A stretch of 64,000 nucleotides of DNA, from the NCBI RefSeq assembly GCF_037811135.1, contig NZ_CP149130.1:302501-366500 (forward strand), given 5' to 3'. The notes under the pieces were generated by a model. The model saw nothing but the letters and a program-made list of their open reading frames with translations, was not told where the DNA came from and did not search any database. Numbering within the stretch: the stretch's first letter is position 1; every line of letters begins with the position of its first letter. Source of the DNA: Aeromonas rivipollensis (GTDB lineage: Bacteria; Pseudomonadota; Gammaproteobacteria; Enterobacterales; Aeromonadaceae). Below, in pieces: positions 1-11,030 of this stretch. Made by a program: the position numbers and the translations under genes.

Positions 1-2889
<2,889 letters not shown>

Positions 2890-3008
2890 ACAACACCCAA
2901 GAAGTGTTCTGGGCCTTGTAGCGAATGAACGAACTACTCAAATTCAGTGATAGTGACAAGCCAAGCGCAACATCACTACTCACGTCAGCTTTCCGAGATT
3001 GAAGAATT

Positions 3009-3125
3009 TGCCTGGCGGCCATAGCGCCGTGGAACCACCTGATCCCATGCCGAACTCAGAAGTGAAACGCGGTAGCGCCGATGGTAGTGTGGCATTCGCC
3101 ATGCGAGAGTAGGACACTGCCAGGC
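3009..3125 (+). rRNA. rrf: 5S ribosomal RNA
   Basis: TGCCTGGCGGCC pairs with GACACTGCCAGGCA to close helix I, and the internal CCATGCCGAACTCAGAAGTG block is the standard 5S core. It lies ~120 bp after the 23S 3' end, as expected for a 16S-23S-5S operon. Confidence 0.97.
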
Positions 3126-3223
3126 ACCCAATTAAACAGCGATGTGCAAAATAACATCACTGGCTGCGAGGATGACACCTCACAAGAAAGCAGCAGAAGA
3201 TTTAGCGCAAGCTAACCGAATGC

Positions 3224-3300
3224 GGAGCGGTAGTTCAGTCGGTTAGAATACCGGCCTGTCACGCCGGGGGTCGCGGGTTCGAGTCCCGTCCGCTCCGCCA
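3224..3300 (+). tRNA. tRNA-Asp (anticodon GTC)
   Basis: A 77-nt cloverleaf. The acceptor stem GGAGCGG pairs with CCGCTCC, the anticodon loop is CTGTCAC (GTC), the T-arm is GCGGGTTCGAGTCCCGT, and an encoded GCCA lies at the 3' end. A tRNA-Asp distal to 5S is common in gammaproteobacterial rrn operons, so it is probably processed from the rRNA transcript. Confidence 0.97.
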
Positions 3301-3308
3301 CTAATTTG

Positions 3309-3338
3309 AAAGGCCTTCCCTCACGGGAAGGCCTTTTT
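3309..3338 (+). terminator. rRNA operon terminator 1
   Basis: An inverted repeat AAAGGCCTTCCC/GGGAAGGCCTTT followed by a T run lies 9 bp after tRNA-Asp, a textbook intrinsic terminator. Confidence 0.92.
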
Positions 3339-3365
3339 GCTATGCATATTCAGCATCTGAGTCCA

Positions 3366-3396
3366 AGAAGCCCAATCTGTCGATTGGGCTTCTTTC
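3366..3396 (+). terminator. rRNA operon terminator 2 (tandem, possibly bidirectional)
   Basis: A second stem, AGAAGCCCAATC / GATTGGGCTTCT, lies ~30 bp after the first. Tandem terminators after rrn operons are usual. It also faces the 3' end of the convergent cupin gene. Confidence 0.8.
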
Positions 3397-3425
3397 GTTA
3401 TGCTTTGTCACTACGTGGGATCCCC

Positions 3426-3758
3426 CTAGTAGTAGATGCATAGCCAGACGGTGGTCTCGGTAGGATGTGTCCACTCCACCCTGTGCTGAAGGTGCGCCGG
3501 GATGTTGATGTAATCCCCTGGCCCCAGATGGACGCGTTCCTGTACCCAGGTATCCGGTGTGATGAAGACCAGAATGGCTTCGCCCTGTATCACTGCTACC
3601 CATTCGTGTTCATCCTGATCGAACCATTCTCCCGTAGGGGTCTGTTGCCCCTGGGAGAGGATACGCTCGATGCGAAAGTGATTGGTGCTGACCAGGTCGG
3701 TGAATATCTCATTGGGCAGGGGGGAGGGGATCTGGCCAAGCAGGTTGCCTGTGTGCAT
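3426..3758 (-). CDS. Small cupin-domain protein
   Basis: This 110-residue protein is a single cupin barrel. The central part holds DEHEWVAVIQGEAILVF (motif 1, with a His/Glu pair and the Gly turn) and then LGPGDYINIPAHLQHRVEW (motif 2, with PAHLQHR). Those histidines probably bind one metal ion. Similar stand-alone cupins are annotated as phosphoribosylaminoimidazole-carboxylase-like or generic cupins, and the substrate is unknown. The start is supported by GGAGA seven bases upstream. There is no signal peptide, so it is cytoplasmic. It is transcribed convergently towards the rrn terminators and is not in an operon. The fold call is secure; the function is not known. Confidence 0.85.
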   Translation of the reverse strand: MHTGNLLGQIPSPLPNEIFTDLVSTNHFRIERILSQGQQTPTGEWFDQDEHEWVAVIQGEAILVFITPDTWVQERVHLGPGDYINIPAHLQHRVEWTHPTETTVWLCIYY

Positions 3759-3922
3759 GGGCTTGTCTCCGGCTGATGGGGCTAGCTAAGAGTGTAGAAG
3801 CTGAAAGGGAGCTTCCCATCTGGAAGTTGAGGCCTCCAATGAGGCTTTAAATGGAAAAGTTCGGGAAAATGGTGGCTGATCCGCTGCAATCTCGCCAAAT
3901 TCTTGCTATTTTGCGCGCCATT

Positions 3923-3938
3923 ACGCAAACGATTTCCT
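3923..3938 (+). promoter_or_regulatory. PurR operator (candidate)
   Basis: ACGCAAACGATTTCCT matches the PurR consensus ACGCAAACGTTTTCGT at most positions. It lies 20 bp before the permease start codon. E. coli purine-transport and purine-synthesis genes carry the same box, so repression by PurR with hypoxanthine or guanine is the natural inference. Confidence 0.75.
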
Positions 3939-3958
3939 TCACACATTCAGGATGAGTT

Positions 3959-5317
3959 ATGGCAACGCAAGAAATGACGGCCCGCACCGGCAATAGCGGG
4001 TTTCTGGACTCCTATTTCTCCATCACCCAGCGTGGCAGCACAGTCCGCCAGGAGCTGTTGGCCGGACTGACCACCTTCCTGGCCATGGTCTACAGCATCA
4101 TAGTGGTGCCGAACATGCTGGGTGCCGCCGGTTTTGAGCAGGGCCCCGTCTTCGTGGCCACCTGCCTGATCGCCGCCTTCGGCTCCCTGCTGATGGGGCT
4201 GTGGGCCAAGCTGCCGATGGCCATAGGTTGCGCCATTTCCCTCACTGCCTTTACCGCCTTCAGCCTGGTCCTGGGTCAGGGACTGAGCATTCCGGTCGCC
4301 CTCGGCGCCATCTTCCTGATGGGGGTGCTGTTTACCCTGATCAGCGTCACCGGCGTGCGCCAGTGGATCCTGGACAACCTCCCCTCCGGCATCGCCCACG
4401 GCACCGGCATCGGTATCGGGCTGTTCCTGCTGCTGATCGCCACCAACGGCGTCGGCATGGTGATCAAGAACGAGGGGGCCGGTCTGCCGGTTCAACTGGG
4501 TGAAGTGACCTCTTTCCCGGTCATCATGACGGTGCTGGGTCTGGCCGCCATCTTCGGTCTGGAGCGCCGCAAGGTGCCGGGTGGCATCCTGATGGTGATC
4601 ATCGCCATCTCCATCCTCGGCCTCATCTTCGACCCGAAAGTGACCTGGCAGGGCTTCTTCGCCATGCCGAGCCTGACCGGCGAGAAAGGTTCGCTGGTAG
4701 GTAGCATGGATCTGCTGGGCGCCCTCAATCCGGTGGTGATTCCCACCGTGCTGGCGCTGGTGATGACCGCCGTCTTTGACGCCACCGGCACCATCCGTGC
4801 CGTGGCCGGTCAGGCGGGCCTTATCAACGAGCGTGGCCACATCATCAGCGGCGGCAAGGCCCTGACTGCCGACTCCGTCAGCAGCATGGTCGCTGGCGTG
4901 GTAGGTGGAGCTCCGGCTGCCGTCTACATCGAATCTGCCGCAGGTACCGCGGCCGGTGGCAAGACAGGTCTGACCGCTGCGCTGGTCGGCGTGCTCTTCC
5001 TGCTGATGATCTTCCTCTCCCCGCTGAGCTATCTGGTACCGGCCTACGCCACAGCACCAGCACTGATGTACGTCGGTCTGCTGATGCTGGGCAACGTCAC
5101 CAAGCTGGACTTCAGCGATTCGGTCGATGCCCTCGCCGGCATGCTGTGCGCCGTCTTCATAGTGCTGACCTGCAACATCGTCACCGGCATCATGCTGGGC
5201 TTCGTGGCGCTGGTCGTGGGTCGTCTGTTTGCTGCCGAGTGGAAGAAGCTGAACGTCGGCACCGTCATCATCGCCGTGGCGCTGGTGATCTTCTATGCCG
5301 GTGGCTGGGCCATCTAA
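3959..5317 (+). CDS. ghxP: Guanine/hypoxanthine permease (NCS2, AzgA/GhxP type)
   Basis: This 452-residue integral membrane protein of the NCS2/AzgA purine permease family is a proton-coupled importer of guanine and hypoxanthine. From memory it is very close to E. coli GhxP (YjcD): the N-terminal block [19 protein letters not shown], the [20 protein letters not shown] helix, the [14 protein letters not shown] signature, and the C-terminal [11 protein letters not shown] and FYAGGWAI. About 12-14 hydrophobic segments span the length. The start ATG has AGGA six bases upstream. A PurR-like box sits directly before it and a strong terminator follows, so it is a single-gene unit regulated by purines. 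The length is the family's usual one. Confidence 0.95.
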   Translation: MATQEMTARTGNSGFLDSYFSITQRGSTVRQELLAGLTTFLAMVYSIIVVPNMLGAAGFEQGPVFVATCLIAAFGSLLMGLWAKLPMAIGCAISLTAFTAFSLVLGQGLSIPVALGAIFLMGVLFTLISVTGVRQWILDNLPSGIAHGTGIGIGLFLLLIATNGVGMVIKNEGAGLPVQLGEVTSFPVIMTVLGLAAIFGLERRKVPGGILMVIIAISILGLIFDPKVTWQGFFAMPSLTGEKGSLVGSMDLLGALNPVVIPTVLALVMTAVFDATGTIRAVAGQAGLINERGHIISGGKALTADSVSSMVAGVVGGAPAAVYIESAAGTAAGGKTGLTAALVGVLFLLMIFLSPLSYLVPAYATAPALMYVGLLMLGNVTKLDFSDSVDALAGMLCAVFIVLTCNIVTGIMLGFVALVVGRLFAAEWKKLNVGTVIIAVALVIFYAGGWAI

Positions 5318-5335
5318 GGCTTCCGGTGATAGCGA

Positions 5336-5357
5336 AGGGCCCTGCGGGGCCCTTTTT
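5336..5357 (+). terminator. Terminator of ghxP
   Basis: AGGGCCCTGCGGGGCCCTTTTT forms a GC-rich hairpin with a T run 19 bp after the ghxP stop codon. Confidence 0.9.
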
Positions 5358-5403
5358 CATGGCTGTGAGGCCGTTAACAGTTTCCCGCCCGTTTGCCCCG
5401 CGC

Positions 5404-5452
5404 TGTTTCAGATTGAAACGCCAATGACCTTTCTCCTGTTTCAAATCCGAAC
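5404..5452 (+). promoter_or_regulatory. Paired dyads upstream of dhaK, candidate DhaR sites
   Basis: TGTTTCAGATTGAAAC at 5404-5419 is a dyad (GTTTCA-3-TGAAAC). A related but less symmetric copy, TGTTTCAAATCCGAAC, lies at 5437-5452, 33 bp on, about three helical turns. Both are 95-145 bp before dhaK, the right place for an activator of the DhaR/AcoR family. The assignment to DhaR is inference. Confidence 0.45.
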
Positions 5453-5546
5453 CGAACAGGCCGTCATTTTTCTCCCGATTTATCCCGTTAGACTGGCTCC
5501 ATCAACCATCTGCCTACCCGTGCGGTGGCAAGCCAAGGAGTGAGCC

Positions 5547-6617
5547 ATGAAGAAGCTGATCAATGCCGTCGATGCCGTGGTCCGTGAACAACTGATGGGG
5601 ATGGCTGCCGCCCACCCCGAGCTCAAGGTCCGTATCGAACCCCACTACATCACTCGCGCCGACGCCCCCGTGATGGGCAAGGTGGCGCTGGTCTCCGGCG
5701 GTGGCAGCGGCCACGAGCCGATGCACGGCGGTCTGGTGGGCAAAGGGATGCTGGATGGTGCCTGCCCCGGCGAGATTTTTACCTCCCCGACCCCGGATCA
5801 GATGTATGAGTGCGGTCAGGCCGTTGATGGCGGCGCTGGCGTGCTGTTCCTGGTAAAGAACTACACCGGCGACGTGCTCAACTTCGAAACCGCGGTCGAA
5901 CTGCTGCACGGCGACGGGGTCAAGATCGGCTTCTCGCTGATCGATGACGATGTAGCAGTCAAAGACAGCCTCTATACCGCCGGTCGCCGTGGCGTTGCCA
6001 CGACCGTGCTGTGCGAGAAGCTGGTCGGTGCCGCTGCCGAAGCGGGCTATGACCTGAGCCGCTGCGAAGCGCTGGCCCGCCGCATCAACAACCAGAGCCG
6101 CACCATAGGCGTCGCCATGCACGCCTGCACCGTCCCTGCCGCTGGCAAGCCCTCCTTCACCCTGGCGGACAACGAGATGGAGTTCGGCGTGGGCATCCAC
6201 GGCGAACCGGGCATAGCGCGCCGCCCCTTCACCGACCTCAATACCCTGGTGGACGACATGTTCGAAGAGCTCTCTGACAACACTCCCTATGGCCGCACCC
6301 TGCGCCACTGGGACAGAGCCTCCGGCAGCTGGCAGGAAGAGCACACCTTTATCGAGCCGCTGAATGCGGGCGATCGGGTCATCGCCCTGGTCAACAGCCT
6401 CGGCGGCACTCCCATCTCCGAGCTCTATGGCGTCTATGGCCGTCTCGCCACCCTGTGCGAAGAGGCTGGCATCCATCTGGTGCGCAACCTGATTGGCCCC
6501 TATTGCACCTCCCTCGACATGACCGGCATCTCCATCACTCTGCTCAAGGTGGATGATGAGCTGATGACCCTGTGGGATGCCCCCGTTCACACCCCAGCCC
6601 TGCGTCGCGGCTGCTAA
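5547..6617 (+). CDS. dhaK: PTS-dependent dihydroxyacetone kinase, DHA-binding subunit
   Basis: DhaK binds dihydroxyacetone covalently; together with DhaL-ADP/ATP and DhaM it makes dihydroxyacetone phosphate, using PEP as phosphoryl donor. The protein has 356 residues, the normal length. The GSGHEPMHGG loop lies near residues 53-62. The substrate-binding histidine falls at residue 218 in GVGIHGEPG, exactly the position known in E. coli DhaK. The start has AAGGAG seven bases upstream. dhaL follows 15 bp downstream and dhaM 1 bp after that, so the three form one operon. Paired dyads upstream suggest activation by DhaR. Confidence 0.97.
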   Translation: MKKLINAVDAVVREQLMGMAAAHPELKVRIEPHYITRADAPVMGKVALVSGGGSGHEPMHGGLVGKGMLDGACPGEIFTSPTPDQMYECGQAVDGGAGVLFLVKNYTGDVLNFETAVELLHGDGVKIGFSLIDDDVAVKDSLYTAGRRGVATTVLCEKLVGAAAEAGYDLSRCEALARRINNQSRTIGVAMHACTVPAAGKPSFTLADNEMEFGVGIHGEPGIARRPFTDLNTLVDDMFEELSDNTPYGRTLRHWDRASGSWQEEHTFIEPLNAGDRVIALVNSLGGTPISELYGVYGRLATLCEEAGIHLVRNLIGPYCTSLDMTGISITLLKVDDELMTLWDAPVHTPALRRGC

Positions 6618-6632
6618 GGAGCCTTTATTCTC

Positions 6633-7262
6633 ATGCTAAGCAAACATCAGATCGTCAATTGGCTGCTCGACTGCGAGCACATCTTTGCCGAGCAGCGTGA
6701 CTACCTCACTGCGCTGGATACCGACATCGGCGATGGCGACCACGGCCTCAACATGCAGCGCGGCTTCACCAAGGTGGCCGAGAAGCTGCCCGCTGTGGCG
6801 GACAAAGACATAGGTCAGGTGCTGAAAACCACCGGCATGACCCTGCTCTCCTCGGTCGGCGGCGCCAGCGGCCCCCTCTACGGCACCTTCTTTATCCGAG
6901 CGGCGGCCAGTACCGACGCCTGTCAGAGCCTCAGTCTCAGCCAGCTGTGCAAAATGCTGAGCGATGGCGTCGAGGGGATCGTCTCCCGCGGCCGCGCCGA
7001 GCAGGGCGACAAGACCATGTGCGACGCCTGGTGGCCGGCCCTGGCCGCCCTGCAACAGGCACAGCAGCAAGATCTGCCCCTCAACGATGCGCTGGACAAG
7101 GCGGTGGCCGCCGCCGCGGCCGGTACCGAGGCCACCATCCAGATGCAGGCCCGCAAGGGGCGCGCCAGCTATCTCGGCGAGCGCAGCATAGGCCATCAGG
7201 ATGCCGGGGCCACCTCGACCCTGCTGCTGCTGACCGCCCTGCGTGACAGAGCGAGGTTGTGA
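6633..7262 (+). CDS. dhaL: PTS-dependent dihydroxyacetone kinase, ADP-binding subunit
   Basis: This 209-residue DhaL carries the nucleotide as a permanently bound cofactor and passes phosphate from DhaM to DHA on DhaK. The metal/nucleotide-binding motif LDTDIGDGDHG lies at about residues 28-38, with its cluster of aspartates. A second loop, LLSSVGGASGPLYG, lies near residues 71-84. In E. coli, DhaL-ADP also acts as co-activator of DhaR, so it links kinase state to transcription; that is established for the family and inferred here. The length is typical. It is the second gene of the operon. Confidence 0.97.
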   Translation: MLSKHQIVNWLLDCEHIFAEQRDYLTALDTDIGDGDHGLNMQRGFTKVAEKLPAVADKDIGQVLKTTGMTLLSSVGGASGPLYGTFFIRAAASTDACQSLSLSQLCKMLSDGVEGIVSRGRAEQGDKTMCDAWWPALAALQQAQQQDLPLNDALDKAVAAAAAGTEATIQMQARKGRASYLGERSIGHQDAGATSTLLLLTALRDRARL

Positions 7263-7263
7263 C

Positions 7264-7980
7264 ATGATCGGAATCGTCGTTGTCTCTCACAGCGCCCAGC
7301 TGGCGGCCGGCTTGAAAGCGCTGGCTGATCAGCTCGGCAGCCCGGCGAAACTGCTGCTGGCGGCCGGGGTCGATGACCCCGACCACCCCATAGGCACAGA
7401 TGCCATCGCCGTGATGAGTGCGATAGAAGAAGCGGATGACGGCAGCGGCGTGCTGGTGCTGATGGACTTGGGCAGCGCCCTCTTGAGCGCCGAAACCGCC
7501 CTCGAACTGCTGCCCCCCGAGTTAAGTGCCCGGGTGCGACTCTGCCCCGCCCCGCTGGTTGAGGGCACCCTGGCCGCCGTGGTGGCGGCTGGTTCCGGGA
7601 TGACGCTGGATGAGGTGGCCGCCGAGGCGCTCGGTGCCCTGGGCCCGAAACAGGCGATGCTGCCCGCCAGCGCGGCGCAGGCCGCCACTGAGACAGCCCC
7701 CGTTGCTGATGACGGCTGGCTGCGCTGCGAGGTGGTGGTGGATAACCCCCACGGCCTGCATGTGCGCCCCGCCGCCCGACTGGTGGCCACCCTCAAGCCC
7801 TTTGCCGCTGAACTCAAGCTGCAAAAGGGGGATAAAGAGGCCAACCCCCGCAGCCTGACCCGGCTCGCCATGCTCAACGTGCGCCAGGGCGACAGACTCA
7901 CCCTGCTGGCGCGTGGGGAGGATGCCGATGCGGCTTTGAGCTGCTTCCAGCAGCTGGCAGCGGAACGCTTCGGCGACTGA
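7264..7980 (+). CDS. dhaM: DHA kinase phosphotransferase DhaM, short form (EIIA-HPr)
   Basis: The ATG at 7264, one base after the dhaL stop, gives a 238-residue protein. Residues 1-~130 are an EIIA-mannose-like domain with the active His near residue 9 (VVSHSAQLAAG). Residues ~155-238 are an HPr-like domain with GLHVRPAARLV. E. coli DhaM is about twice as long and has a third, enzyme-I-like domain, which is absent here. Phosphate should come from general EI, either directly to the fused HPr domain or via HPr, and pass to EIIA and then DhaL. The stop is followed by a terminator shared with convergent dhaR. Confidence 0.93.
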   Translation: MIGIVVVSHSAQLAAGLKALADQLGSPAKLLLAAGVDDPDHPIGTDAIAVMSAIEEADDGSGVLVLMDLGSALLSAETALELLPPELSARVRLCPAPLVEGTLAAVVAAGSGMTLDEVAAEALGALGPKQAMLPASAAQAATETAPVADDGWLRCEVVVDNPHGLHVRPAARLVATLKPFAAELKLQKGDKEANPRSLTRLAMLNVRQGDRLTLLARGEDADAALSCFQQLAAERFGD

Positions 7981-7998
7981 GGCTCATATTGCTGTATC

Positions 7999-8022
7999 AA
8001 GGCCCCGCCAGTGCGGGGCCTT
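7999..8022. terminator. Bidirectional terminator between dhaM and dhaR
   Basis: AAGGCCCCGCC / GGCGGGGCCTT type hairpin (AAGGCCCCGCCAGTGCGGGG followed by CCTTGTCGTTT) sits between the convergent ends of dhaM and dhaR. Confidence 0.8.
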
Positions 8023-8031
8023 GTCGTTTAG

Positions 8032-9954
8032 CTATCCGTGGTAGTCGGCGGGGTCCATGCCGAGCAGTTTGAGCCGCCGCCAGAGGGTGGTGCGGCTGAT
8101 GCCCAGTTGCCGGGCCATCTGGCTCACCTGTCCCTTGCAGGCGTGGGCGCAGCGCAAGATGGCCTGGCGCTCCAGCTCCGCCAGGGTGAGCAGCGGTTGC
8201 CCCACCACCTCGTCCGCCACCAGCTGATGGCCGTGACGAATGGCGGCGGGCAGCGCCTCCGGCGGGATCGGCCCCTGACTTGCGTGGAGCAGGGCATGCT
8301 CGACCGCACTGCGCAGCTCCCCCAGATTGCCGGGCCAGGGATAGGCGAGCAGACAGTCGAGGGCCGCCGGACTGAACTGGCGCACCGGCTCGCGCCCCTG
8401 CGCCCCTAACTGCTGGCTGATTAGGCCCGGCAGATCGGCCGCGCGCTCCCGCAGCCCCGGCAGCCAGAGCTCGCACGCCTGCAGCGCATAGAGTAGCTGG
8501 CGGCCAAACAGCCCCTCCTGCACCAGCTGCTCCAGCGGGGCGCTGCTGGTCGCTATGATCCGCACCTTGATCGGCAGTATGCGGGCCGAATCGAAGCGCT
8601 GGATGCGACCTGTCTTGAGCAGTTGCAGCAGGGCCGCCTGCATGGGGGCAGAGAGGCACTCCACCTGTTCCAGCACCAGGGTGCCACCGTGGGCCAGCTC
8701 GAACTTGCCCGCCCGCTCCTGCCCCGCCTCGTCGGAGCCCATCAGCTCCAGCGCCATCCGCTCGCTCGGCAGCGCCTGACAGTTGAGGGTAATGAGGGGC
8801 CCGGCGGCCCGTTCGCTGCCAAAGTGGATCGCCTCCGCCAGCTGGGCCTTGCCCACCTCCTCTTCGCCGCGCAGCAGGATCGGCCCCTGACTCTGGGCCG
8901 CCTGTCTGGCGTGGCGCAGCAGCTTGCGCATGGCGCTCGATTCGCCCACCAGCGCCGACAGCTCGGGCACCGTCTGGCGCAGCTGGTGAATGGCCCGCAG
9001 CCGATCGACCGGGTGCAGCAGGGCGATAAAGCTGACCCCCTCCAGCCCGGGCAGCGGTTTGAGGCTTATCAGCGCATTGATGAACTCCCCGGAATGCACC
9101 CCGAGCCGCTCCAGCGTCACCTCCACATGACTGAGCGGCGTCTGCCCCTTGATGGCCAGTTGCAACCGCTGGGGCAGCAGCAGGTGCTGCTCCAGGGGCT
9201 GGCCAAGACAGATCGCCGGATCGAGCCGCAGCCGATTGGCCGCCAACGCGTTGAGGTAGCGCAGCCGGCCCTGGGGATCCCAGGCCAGCACGCCGTCATC
9301 CATGCCGTCCAGCAGGGCGTAAAGCTCGCTCAGATGGTGCTGGGACTCCTGCATCAGGGTCTCCATCTGCAGCAGATGGGCCAGCTCGCGACCGGCGCTG
9401 ACGGTGAGCGCCAGATCCCCGACCGTTGCCTCTTCCACCCGGCAGACCAGGGCCATGATGGCGACCTGACGGCCGTTGCTGTTGTAGACCGGGCTGGCGC
9501 AGCTATGCCAGGGGTGCAGGGTCTGGTTGAAATGCTGGGGGCCGCTGACGCAGAGCGGCACTCCCTCCAGCGCCGCCAGATTGATGGCATTGGTGCCGAT
9601 GCGCCCCTCGCTAAAAAAAGCGCCGGGGCCAAACCCCAGCGCTGCCAGCTCGCGCAGGATGTCAGGGTGGCCGGTCTGGGCCAGCAGGCAACCGCTCTCG
9701 TCGGTGAGTAGCAGGGCGCAGGGACGCCCCTCCATGAATTCGTAGAGATCCTCGAGGGCCATCTCGCCTGTGGTGAGCAGGTCCCGCTTGCGCTGGCGCA
9801 GGCTCTGCAAGGTCTGCCCCTTGGCACTGTGGGGCGGGTGCCAGAGGGTGGCGCTGGTCTGGTGGGCGCAGCGCAGCCAGGAGGCCTGCAGATAGTCAGG
9901 GCAGGGCTGGGGTGGCAGACGGTCAGATGGCATTGTCACTGTTCTATCCGGCAA
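8032..9954 (-). CDS. dhaR: Transcriptional regulator of the dha operon (DhaR)
   Basis: A 640-residue enhancer-binding-protein-like regulator. A GAF-type sensor covers roughly residues 60-200 and a PAS domain follows at about 205-315. A degenerate AAA+ domain lies at about 330-560, and a Fis-type helix-turn-helix at the C-terminus contains QMARQLGISRTTLWRRLKLL. The Walker A is GEEEVGK instead of GESGTGK, and the GAFTGA loop that touches sigma-54 is missing: ELMGSDEAGQERAGKFELA runs straight on. This is the known DhaR pattern, a sigma-70 activator that in E. coli is antagonised by DhaK and activated by DhaL-ADP. It is convergent with dhaKLM. Its 5' end is partly duplicated just upstream (9978-10040). 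Confidence 0.93.
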   Translation of the reverse strand: MPDRTVTMPSDRLPPQPCPDYLQASWLRCAHQTSATLWHPPHSAKGQTLQSLRQRKRDLLTTGEMALEDLYEFMEGRPCALLLTDESGCLLAQTGHPDILRELAALGFGPGAFFSEGRIGTNAINLAALEGVPLCVSGPQHFNQTLHPWHSCASPVYNSNGRQVAIMALVCRVEEATVGDLALTVSAGRELAHLLQMETLMQESQHHLSELYALLDGMDDGVLAWDPQGRLRYLNALAANRLRLDPAICLGQPLEQHLLLPQRLQLAIKGQTPLSHVEVTLERLGVHSGEFINALISLKPLPGLEGVSFIALLHPVDRLRAIHQLRQTVPELSALVGESSAMRKLLRHARQAAQSQGPILLRGEEEVGKAQLAEAIHFGSERAAGPLITLNCQALPSERMALELMGSDEAGQERAGKFELAHGGTLVLEQVECLSAPMQAALLQLLKTGRIQRFDSARILPIKVRIIATSSAPLEQLVQEGLFGRQLLYALQACELWLPGLRERAADLPGLISQQLGAQGREPVRQFSPAALDCLLAYPWPGNLGELRSAVEHALLHASQGPIPPEALPAAIRHGHQLVADEVVGQPLLTLAELERQAILRCAHACKGQVSQMARQLGISRTTLWRRLKLLGMDPADYHG

Positions 9955-9977
9955 GTGCGTAGCCAGAAGGCATACCC

Positions 9978-10040
9978 ATAGTCAGGCAAGGGTTGGAGCG
10001 GCAGGCGGTCAGATGGCAGGGTCACATGCAGTATCCGGCA
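9978..10040 (-). repeat. Degenerate duplicate of the dhaR 5' end
   Basis: This stretch repeats 9892-9953 (start codon region and first ~20 codons of dhaR plus upstream bases) at a constant offset of 86-87 bp. Shared blocks include ATAGTCAGG, GGTCAGATGGCA and TATCCGGCA. The copy has diverged and does not open a useful frame. It occupies most of the 169 bp between dhaR and the SDR gene. Confidence 0.7.
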
Positions 10041-10123
10041 TAGGGAGAGGCCGACCATTTAACCATGCCCGTCCTCCAGATTCAGTGACCTGCCTCAGAG
10101 GGTAGCGATGCCATTGCCCCCTC

Positions 10124-10828
10124 TCAGATCCCCGTCATGCCAATCTCGTCGAGCTGGACGTGGGCGCCCTGGCGCAGGGTGTAGAGCACGGCCTCGGCCA
10201 GATCCTCCACCTGCAGCCAGCCGGGCTTGCGATCCCCCGGGCAGGCCGGGGGCGGCACCTGGACCAGCCCGGGGCAGAGGATGTGGACCCGGATGCCCTG
10301 ATGCTGCACCTCTTCCCGCAGCGCCTTGGCGAACCCCAGCACGGCAAACTTGGCGGCGCAGTAGACGCTGGCCCTGGCGTAGCCGTTCTTGGCGGCCTGG
10401 GAGGCGATGTTGATGACGGTGCCATGGCGGCTCGCCAGCATGTCCGGCAGGCAGGCCTGGGTCAGCAGAAAGGTCCCCTTGGCGCAGGTGTCCATGACCC
10501 TGTCCCACTCCGACTCCGGCAGATCCTGCACCAGGTAGTCGCTGCCGACCCCGCTGTTGTTGACCAGCAAATCGATGGGGCCTAACCGCTCCCGGATCTG
10601 GGCATGGCAGGCGCGGACCTGGGCGCCGTCGCTGACATCCAGCACCAGCGGCAGCACTCTCACCCCGTATGTGGCGCTCAGACGCGCGGCCTCCTGCTCC
10701 AGCAGGGACTGGCGGCGGGAAGCCAGGATCAGCTCCACCCCCTGGCTGGCCAGTGCCTCGGCGATGGCCAGCCCTATGCCACTGGCGCCACCGCTGATCA
10801 GGGCCCGTTTTGCTCTCAGTTCGTTCAT
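10124..10828 (-). CDS. Short-chain dehydrogenase/reductase (SDR family)
   Basis: A classical SDR of 234 residues. The N-terminal cofactor motif is SGGASGIGLAIA (TGxxxGxG variant) at residues 12-23. The NNSG motif lies near 90, and the catalytic Ser and YxxxK are in INIASQ and ASVYCAAKFAVLG near 150-165. It probably oxidises or reduces a small alcohol or ketone with NAD(P)H; the substrate is not predictable. A strong Shine-Dalgarno GGAGGAG precedes the ATG. It stands alone. Twin palindromic motifs lie 75-120 bp upstream of the start and could be operators. Confidence 0.9.
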   Translation of the reverse strand: MNELRAKRALISGGASGIGLAIAEALASQGVELILASRRQSLLEQEAARLSATYGVRVLPLVLDVSDGAQVRACHAQIRERLGPIDLLVNNSGVGSDYLVQDLPESEWDRVMDTCAKGTFLLTQACLPDMLASRHGTVINIASQAAKNGYARASVYCAAKFAVLGFAKALREEVQHQGIRVHILCPGLVQVPPPACPGDRKPGWLQVEDLAEAVLYTLRQGAHVQLDEIGMTGI

Positions 10829-10900
10829 CTTGTCTCCTCCTCCAGTGGAGCAGGCATTGTGGCGGCAGGAGCCCGGGGAGCCTAGGGGAGGGCGGGGGCG

Positions 10901-10949
10901 GATTCGAACCCTGGTTCGTGTTTTGGCGAGACGATTCGAACTTTGGTTC
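10901..10949. promoter_or_regulatory. Two 17-bp direct repeats with internal dyads
   Basis: GATTCGAACCCTGGTTC at 10901-10917 and GATTCGAACTTTGGTTC at 10933-10949 match at 15 of 17 positions and are 32 bp apart, three turns of DNA. Each contains an inverted repeat GAACC/GGTTC or its variant. They lie upstream of the SDR gene. They also resemble the complement of a tRNA T-arm, but no tRNA can be folded. An operator pair is the preferred reading. Confidence 0.45.
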
Positions 10950-10986
10950 TATGTGGGCCGCGACCGGGCCCAGGCTGTGCAAAAAA

Positions 10987-11012
10987 AGACGCCGCCCAGT
11001 GGGCGGCGTCTT
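10987..11012 (-). terminator. Terminator of ydiK
   Basis: GACGCCGCCCAGTGGGCGGCGTC hairpin with an A7 tract on its left (T7 on the minus strand), 19 bp after the ydiK stop codon. Confidence 0.9.
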
Positions 11013-11030
11013 GCTTCTCTTGCCGGCGGC

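Noticed and set aside
3841..3958. Purine riboswitch before ghxP
   Set aside because: No three-way-junction aptamer core could be recognised; a PurR box explains the region better.
3947..4840. Long minus-strand frame opposite ghxP, rich in His/Gln/Gly
   Set aside because: Antisense shadow of a membrane-protein gene in GC-rich DNA; composition is nonsense-like.
5461..5546. Sigma-54 promoter before dhaK
   Set aside because: No GG-N10-GC pair at the right place, and DhaR lacks the GAFTGA loop.
10895..10960. Possible tRNA on the minus strand from T-arm-like GGTTCGAATC
   Set aside because: No acceptor, D or anticodon arms can be folded around it.
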